Source of the DNA: Vanessa cardui
Taxonomy: Eukaryota > Arthropoda > Insecta > Lepidoptera > Nymphalidae
Length of the DNA: 64,000 nt
Reading direction: 5' to 3'
Assembly (NCBI RefSeq): GCF_905220365.1
Contig: NC_061127.1
Coordinates: forward strand, 5,394,001 to 5,458,000
Shown: positions 56,287-64,000 of the stretch, piece after piece
Layout of the letters: each line of letters begins with the position of its first letter
Numbering within the stretch: position 1 is the first letter of the stretch
Notes under the pieces: model-generated
Told to the model about the DNA's origin: nothing
What the model saw: the letters and a program-made list of their open reading frames with translations, nothing else
The model's database searches: none
Translations under genes and position numbers: made by a program

Positions 56287-56677
56287 ATATAGTTGTAAAA
56301 TTAAATTACACAATGGTAAAATTAGCGTTAAATTAATCCGTACCAATTATAGATTTTTTAATTTAATTTCACAAATAATTCCTTAATACTGAAAAATATA
56401 TATGAGTGTAATTAAATGAATCGTCAATGATCTATTATTTCAGTTAATTGATCCGTTGCATCGCAATGTTATATTTGCCATTTGAAACTGTGGCGTAATT
56501 TCGTTACGAGCGGTTCAATGTAGAGAAACTCACATTTGACCTTTACATATAGAGCTTCCAGAATGTTCTCTGAAACTTCATCGCGGAGGATGACGTATTA
56601 ACATCTCCAATTCAATACTAAGATAACTCTGATAGGGAAACGTCAATCTGGTTAAATTACAATAAATATACGTCTGT

Positions 56678-57002
56678 AGTAAAGTAAAGTAAGTAAAGTA
56701 ACAGCCTGTACATTTCCCATTGCTGAGATAAGATCTCCTCTTCCATTAAGGAGAGGGTTTGGAACATATTCCATCACACTGTTCCAGTGCGGGTTGGTGG
56801 AATGCACATGTGGCAGAATTTCGATGAAATTGGCCCACGCAGGTTTCCTCACGATATTTTCCTTCACCGCCGAGCACTAGATGAATTATCAACATAAACT
56901 AAGCACATATATATAGTGGTGCTTGCCTGGTTGAACCTTGGTTTGAACCCGCAAACATCGGTTAAGATGCACGCGTTCTAATCACGGGGCCATCTCAGCT
57001 CT
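56678..57002 (-). mobile_element. Family T SINE, full length with 10-bp target duplication
   Basis: Reverse complement shows GAGCTGAGATGGCCCCGTGA head, GGTTTGCGGGTTCAAACC B box, the centre and the ACAGGCTGTTACTTTAC tail. The flanks ATACGTCTGT (56668-56677 and 57003-57012) are identical. A small local duplication (CTTGCCTGGTTGAACCTTGG) lies next to the B box. Confidence 0.88.
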
Positions 57003-57436
57003 ATACGTCTGTGTTACTATAATCAAATTTAATTTACATTTCTTAATTTTATTTGATGTTTAATTTAATAACGTAACTTTATAACATTATTAACACTATG
57101 CGATACATTTTTGTTCAATTAATAAAAGGGAAAGGGAAAGGCGCGTAATGAGGTTACCTGATGGTAAAGCTTACTCCGCTTGTCTAAGTAATGCATCGGA
57201 AATAATGGATAAAAAAAAATTACATCCCTTTCATTTGCATATATACCAACTGAAACAAAAGAAGATGTCTTTCAAATATGAACGGTATTGCGCACTATAC
57301 TAATATATACCTATATGTTTTGTTCGAGTAATTGATTGGCGATTAGTTAAGTCAATTCAGGCCCCTTTGATTAAAATTTTACATTTATTTAGGAACATTA
57401 AATATGAATATATAGAGATGATATTTTCTTTTTTGA

Positions 57437-57724
57437 TTTTTTATGATATAGTTTGGCGGACGAGCATATGGGCCACCTAATGGTAAGTGGTCACCATCAC
57501 CCATAGATAATGACGCTGTAAGAAATATAACAATTCCTTACATCGTCAATGTGCCACCAACCTTGGAAACTAAGATATCATGTCCCTTGTGCCTGTAGTT
57601 ACACTGGCTCACTCACCCTTCAAACCGGAACACAACAATACTGAGTACTGTTATTTGGCGGTAGAATAACTGATGAGTGGGTGGTACCTTTCCAGATGGG
57701 CTTGCACAAAGCCCTACCACCAAG
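57437..57724 (-). mobile_element. Family G SINE-like repeat, full length
   Basis: The plus strand reads TTTTTTATGATATAGTTTGG, CGGACGAGCATATGGGCC, GTGGTCACCATCACCCATAG, CTGGCTCACTCACCCTTCAA, GAGTGGGTGGTACC and GGGCTTGCACAAAGCCCTACCACCAAG, the reverse complement of the whole family consensus. Confidence 0.88.
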
Positions 57725-57729
57725 TAATA

Positions 57730-59395
57730 TATGTAATAAAATCAAAAGGAACAAAGAAAAAGCAGACAGATGATGTGTGCGTCAATTGCCATCGAATCGC
57801 CCCTGTTCCCCATGCTAGCTGCACTGCGTACTGATTAGAGAGACTTCCGGACTCACGGACATAAGGAAGAATCTGTCAACGTTCAAATATTTTAAATTCA
57901 AATCGTCGTCCTCGACCACGTCTCATTATAGAAATATATTGTCATAGTATTCCATTAACTCGAACGAAGCCTGCAAACTAAACAGCCAGACCACCAGATA
58001 GTTAATTGAATGAAAAGTTTGAACAGTACTATGTTGTCCGATATCGTATAGCGAGCTATTTGCGGACTCACTTAGAAATACTTCGCTGTGAACAGTTTGA
58101 AAACAGAAAAATAACTAAAAGTTAAATTGCATAACTAATATATTAAGTAAATTATTATTGATTTACCTATTATAAAAGAAACACCGTTATTAAGTGATCA
58201 CAACACCACGGAGTCTGGCAAACCACTGGAAATGAAGGTGTTATGTCCCTTGGGTTTTCATTTTTACTGCTGAAATCCTTCCAGCAGGGGACAATAACAG
58301 TTCTCCGATTTACGAATACCATAATGACTCTTTATGCAAGTAATCATTATCATATGAAACAAATCAAGTTTCGGTTGTAAAAGTGTATCACCACCATAAG
58401 CTTTTAAGGATATTAGTGTGACAACAATTGTATTATCAGGTTGAAATGCAATTGAATTGCTGTTTAAGTGATAACTTTATATGGAGTCATCGTACGGAGA
58501 ATTTAATTGATTTCGCATTTCACCTTCAATCATTTTACACATGAATGCATTTACTCGATTATTCATTTAGCAATTAATCATGTCTGTATATATTGTCATA
58601 AGGGGATAAGGTTATTGCATTGTTTTATTGAAATGATTAATTAATTTTCTGATACTGTAAAGAGGTAATAGAAACATCGATTTGAAAAATCGCAATCAGC
58701 GCTTTGGTAAAAAATTATTGAAGGTTTTTCCGCTTCTCTGCTATGCTACACTAATAATAAATTCTAATGAACCTAAATGATACATAGGGCTAGCCGAACC
58801 TTGCTCTCGACTTTCCTTCTGGTCAACTTCTGACAAGGAAACAATATTGTAAGCTTGAAAGGTGCCTTATATTTTTCTTGTCTGATTGTTTTCGTATTAG
58901 ACTTACCCAAACAATCGCAATTTCACATAAAAAAGAATTACATAATATTCACACAATATACATTTAAAAATACTTTTATTTTATGCGCTTTAGCATCGCT
59001 TGTTTGTAAATATTTTGTAACAAAAAACAAATACCTAGTAGTAGTGGTACATTTTAATAAATATAAGAGCTCGATACACTTTGTATCAAATATTTTATCT
59101 GTTATCTACGCTTACAGCGACCTGATAACAGAAATTAATACATTGTGCTTTTACTAATTATCACTTAAGTGAAGTATGACATTGACAAATTGATATCCTT
59201 AAAGTACAGTTATACGCAGTGGACCACCTGTGAACAGGTAGCCGGGTATAGGTTTAAAATAAATACCTACATGTCGACGCGCCGCGGTGCAAAATCAGGG
59301 TTTATTTTAGGACTTGAACGTAATGTAAATGTTGGAATAGAAATGCCAAAAAAGTTCTTGCTTCCCTGTCGAATATAATACCTTAAAAATGTTAA
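57730..59395. other. AT-rich DNA, nothing firmly recognised
   Basis: GGTGTTATGTCCCTTG at 58236-58251 is a scrap of an inverted family G copy. The 100-codon frame at 58855-59157 is AT-driven and unsupported. Confidence 0.45.
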
Positions 59396-59402
59396 GTAAA
59401 GA

Positions 59403-59562
59403 ACCCACTGCTGGGTTAAGGCCTCCTCTTTCATTAAAGAGGGTTTGGAACATAGTCCACCACACTGTTCCAATACGAGTTGGTGGAATGTACATGTGGC
59501 AAATTTTCGATGAAATTAGACACATGCAGGTTTCCTCACGATGTTTTCCTTTACCGCCGAAT
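59403..59562 (-). mobile_element. Family T SINE, 5'-truncated
   Basis: CCCACTGCTGGGTTAAGGCC, GGGTTTGGAACATAG, GTTGGTGGAATGTACATGTGGC and GCAGGTTTCCTCACGATGTTTTCC are reverse complements of the family T 3' half. The tRNA-like head is missing. Confidence 0.8.
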
Positions 59563-59599
59563 GTTTATGAGATGCTAAATAATGGCTATTTTTACTATT

Positions 59600-62500
59600 A
59601 AAAATAACAACAGATATTTTTACACAAGAAATAATATATCAAAGATGATGTAAAATCGAAATAGTCGTAGTATATACTTTAATTTGCAATAAATATAATA
59701 TCACTATATTTTTAGAATTATTGACACCCTATCGTTTGACTACGCAGTGTCAGGTTGACAAACAACTACTCTATATAATGCGTGGGATCAAAGTGCAATT
59801 AAGTGATGTTTTGGTATGCAAATTGTTTGGTTTTTTTCTATACTAAAGTCAAATACTTGCATGTATTACAACTATTTATTATATAGTGTGACAATATCAG
59901 ATTCGTCAAATACACATCGAGTTTCATTACGTTAATTACTTTTTCAATTTGAAATCAATGTTGTATAAGGTAAAATATAAGCCATAAAAATAACATAACA
60001 TAATAATAACTTGAAATGATTATAGTCATATGTAATATACCTATATATTAAAAAAAATCTAGAAATATCGATTACGGGCAAAAAAACTTCCGTATTTTCA
60101 TCTTCAACGATATTATATATCCTTGAGTTTAATTACTTTTGATATTTGAAACCAAAAACGATATGATTACGAAAAGCTTTGTCATAAATGGATTTCGCAT
60201 AAAATATGATAAACTCGTGAGTTGTTACCAGTGACAGTTGAAACGCAATACTGAATCGATATTGTCCTTGTACTTAAGACTCGTGTACACACAATTTAAA
60301 ATAAATAAAATAAAACTAATATATTTATATAAATGTTCGAAATAAATTAAAACTTTGTTTATATTATCAAACGAAAATAACTTTAATCGAATTAATCAAA
60401 AATATTTCACAGCGATGTTTTGGGTTATATTTTATTATGTGTATATAAAATTCGGAAAATATTTCATTATTACTAAATATATAAAGAAGAAGAAAATGGC
60501 TAAAAAGCTCCGATATCGGTAAAAACAAGCAAGCAAGACTTTTTCTTCATGTAAGTAAACTTGGATTTATAATAATAATTAATCGCGTTTTGAGCGACAT
60601 CGTATATAAAACTAGATGTATTGGGTTATAATCCGTCAAATTTATTTAAAACAATCCAAACCGAAGGGTGGAAACAATAGCTTTTTTCTTAATTTTAGAA
60701 TCTGCATTACGTGTACAAGGTCTGAAATTGAAAGTGATTCATAGCATGTCATAATTATCCAAGTGGAACTAAATGATTGAATGTCATATAAATATTGTTA
60801 CGTACTTATCTTGAGCATACTTAATTGTGAAATGCAACTAAAATGTAAAAACCATGATGACATATCCAACTTAAAAATAAATAAATTGTAACGAGTTCAT
60901 AAAAGTCATTTGATACATGATTGCATCTTTTTGTAAAAAATTTTTATCAAACAAAATGTTCTGATAAAACACCTTAGCACATTATATTTTCTTTGTTTTT
61001 TTTTTCACATTAATCTATTGAATGTACTATCATAAAAATCATAAAAGGAAACTTGTATATGTGCTTATAAGCGGATAATTGGAATACTCACGTCACGTGC
61101 TCGGTGGAGTCAACGAGGAAGTATGCATTGTGTCCTGGTGGTCGGGTGGTATTAATTAAAATATGTGCTAGACCTGAACTTTACAGCTTAACAAAGCTTA
61201 ACGTACGTTTGTTTAATAATTTATTTATAGTGACATTTAACATTTCCAACAAACGTTGTATGAAATTTAAAATGAAGTCCAATTTATTCAATTAAGCAAA
61301 TACATTTAACTCGATAACAAGATTTAAACTTTCCGATTTTATAAACGGTAAAAAACGTTCACTTAAAAAGTAGTAGTAATATTAACAATATCAGAATAAT
61401 TTATATTAATAAATTATATTATTCTTACTTTAAGGTAAATATTTTTTGTCTAATATATTCGCCGTTAAGCCAAATAATAAAGTATTTTATAATTTCCTTA
61501 TTTATTAACCTCTATTGACATTGTGTCTGAGGTATTTGAAAAATTGACTAACTTTTTATTGAAATATATTCACTCCGTGATCAAAAAATTTACATGAATT
61601 GTAACAAAACCTATTCATATTATTAACTTACCATTGAGAATGTTTAATCAAAATAATTATAATATATACAATTAAGCGGAACCGTTCTCTACCTGGTACA
61701 ATTTGTATTATAAATTTAACAATTTAAAAAATCTAAAATTCTATCATCGAACCCATTTATAATGTTTACTATTTCAGAATGATTATTTTGGTTTACGCGT
61801 GACGGACTGTCAGATGGACATAAAATATTGTAAAAATATATACTTATTAAATATTGTTTAATTATAACTATACGAATAAGATATTTAAAAAAATATTTAT
61901 TGTTCGGCTTCGTTACGTATTTATTATAAATACATATTGTTGACGCCATAGGTGGTTTTAATGAAACCAGTAAGTGTAAAGGTACTGCTCCTGTTTAAAG
62001 AAAGTATGTTCGTGACATCTGTAGTCGCTCTCGTCGGATTACCGGCGAAACTACAGGCTTTCTACTGTCCGAAATTATTGTATCAGGCATTATGTGGCGT
62101 TATTGCTTATTGCGTCCGCATTTATAATCGTCATTAGAGCAGGACAATCGCGACTCTTTTCACTTTCACATGGTAACAGGAAATTATGCTTGTGGTCATT
62201 AAATGTACATCGTAATATTTCGGTAACGACTTATATCAAGTTTATGGCAAAATATATGATTTGAAAGCTTTGCTCTTTTGGTGATAACCTTTTAGGTGAC
62301 ATTTTCTTCCTTCTCTGCAATGATCCTCTAAACTTAGAAATTCTGATAACAAATTAAAAATCAATTTTAGTTTATCATAAAAAACTGTTGTATCTTCTAA
62401 ATGACGGACTTTTAATTGAGTTCAAAAGAACTATTTCCTCTTTTTATTGTACTGAATTCCCATGAAAATTTAATATAAAACAATTTTTCAAATTTTCCAC

Positions 62501-63140
62501 ACCATTATTACTTAATATTCACAACAATGCAAAGCAACTCTTCCCTGGGAATAATCATACAAGAATTGTTCCCATTCAAAGGTCCATTAGTGAGGAAATA
62601 TTACTGAGTTATAGGGTAGCCGTACAAATTATTATAATTTTACTCATTTTTTATATTTATGACATTCATGATTATATTTTTATACCCCTAATAAATACTT
62701 AGTTTTAAGAACCAGAGATATGACATTCTAATAAAATTATTATATTTTTAAAACGAATGAAAACTTTTTAACAGTATTCATAATATTCATAATTAATCAT
62801 CAAATGTATCGAATAGAAGTGGCTAGTCCAAATGAGAAAAAAGCAAGCTCTCTTAAACAACAAAACATTGTATTTTATGGCGTGGTCATAAACGGAAAAA
62901 ATACACAGCACGTTATTTTCTCATTGCTTTACGGATAATTTATTTTCTGCTTTAAATAAAGTAAACAATGTCATAATACGTGATATAAAAACAATCGATA
63001 TGGACTTCCAATTAAAGAATTAATTACATATATTTAATGTAATGTAGATAAAAGTAACAGTATCTTTAAGTCAGTTCTTCTGGCGATATTTAAACAAGCA
63101 AGTAGATACATCCTTCTTGAATAAAGTATGTGTTGTAAAT
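59600..63140. other. AT-rich DNA, nothing firmly recognised
   Basis: A less AT-rich part at 61950-62140 (CTCTCGTCGGATTACCGGCG) crosses a 61-codon frame without recognisable motif. No splice-paired exon or clear repeat was found. Confidence 0.45.
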
Positions 63141-63166
63141 ATATAATAATAATAATAATAATAATG
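63141..63166. repeat. (AAT)n microsatellite
   Basis: Uninterrupted run of about eight AAT units. Confidence 0.85.
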
Positions 63167-63169
63167 GAA

Positions 63170-64000
63170 CAACCACAATGTAGAAACAAGTTTGTAACAT
63201 ATGAATATTTATCTAATATTATAAATGTAAAATTACTCATCCCATCATTATTAAATGTTGTTAGAATATATGGATCGCCATAAATTTATTAAACTTGTTC
63301 TTACTCTATTTTTAGTATTGTAAAATATCGTCGTATGCTTGTGATATTTGACTTAATTTAATATATTTTATTTTTAATCTGTAGTTCATATATAATTGGA
63401 AAAGATTGAAAGCATTTACGCTAAAATAAAGTAATTGTGTAACTAGGAAATATTTTTTATTATAATTTACAATTTTGAGAGGTTACCATTACAATCTTGA
63501 TTCAGAAAAAATCTTATGGCACGGCGATTTGCACGCATCTTTGCATTAACTATTTCCCAATCTTTCTGTTGATGATTTTCTGAATTAACATCTTTTTTTA
63601 CATATTATCTTCTATATTTAAATAGTCGTATGTTCTTAATTGGTTACAACTTGTTTTTATACGCACTCCATGCAATTAATTTAACTTGAATTCATTAAAA
63701 AAATGTTCTACTTTCAGGTAAGCGGCTTTTTTCTACAAATGTAAACATAACTAAAAAATACTCGAAAGCAAAACCTTGTACTTTCTTATATATCATCGTC
63801 ATATTACAAAAGAGGAAATTTTATGGTGTCCCAAATAGTGAGTGAGAGGGTTTCATTTTTACCCTCATTTCAACGCTAAAATGAAGGCTTTTATTCGTGT
63901 CTTAAAATAGCAATTTGCAAATCACAAGACACCATTTACTTCAGAGATAAGTTCCATAATTACAGCCTCGTGGGATAATAAAGATTGTTTAGAAGATAAA
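63170..64000. other. AT-rich DNA to the window end
   Basis: Nothing recognised. Confidence 0.5.

Noticed and set aside
58855..59157. 100-codon plus-strand frame
   Set aside because: Composition follows AT-rich DNA, no domain, promoter or splice signal.

Overview
The window looks like nuclear DNA of a moth or butterfly. It is very AT-rich and gene-poor, has intron-split RR-1 cuticle-protein genes, and is littered with repeat families that I associate with Lepidoptera, especially nymphalid butterflies. The class-level call rests on family recognition and not on a database search.

Left part (2.4-16.4 kb): two convergent, four-exon genes for secreted RR-1 (chitin-binding) cuticle proteins. The plus-strand gene (CDS 2523-6773, 224 aa) has glycine-rich arms on both sides of the chitin-binding domain. 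The minus-strand gene (CDS 16244-12910, 145 aa) is a compact version. Both have a tiny first coding exon that splits the signal peptide, identical intron phases, and a shared promoter: a 17-bp upstream block, a GAAAGGGCA block, a TATA box and an ACAGTATTC initiator. They are evidently duplicates, probably part of a larger cuticle-gene cluster. Their introns and the DNA between them hold old SINE/LINE pieces.

Middle (16.4-44.5 kb): a gene desert with SINEs, 5'-truncated LINEs (CR1-type at 31.4 kb, RTE-type at 32.7 kb), a decayed Helitron (about 35.1-37.2 kb), a few short GC-rich blocks with splice-site-like borders (18.4, 30.5 kb) and a CpG-rich block at 32.1 kb that I cannot explain.

Right-centre (44.575-49.708 kb): a structurally complete, very young Ty3/gypsy-class LTR retrotransposon. 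It has 266-bp direct repeats with no differences, a gag-protease frame, a reverse transcriptase-RNase H-integrase frame and no env-like frame. Three features stand out. The gag start codon lies inside the LTR, and the best primer-binding-site candidate lies inside the gag frame. A single in-frame UAA separates protease from reverse transcriptase. An array of about eight 32-bp units sits between pol and the 3' LTR.

Right end (49.8-64 kb): AT-rich desert with further SINEs, several with clear target-site duplications, and one promoter-like GC block (50.75 kb) followed by a candidate exon (51.1 kb). I see no rRNA gene, true tRNA gene or CRISPR array.

Labels used below: family T = tRNA-headed SINE; family G = about 290-bp SINE-like repeat beginning TTGGTGGTAGGGCTT; family C = CR1-type LINE 3' ends; family R = about 200-bp repeat with a conserved ACCAAATTTCATCAAATT core.
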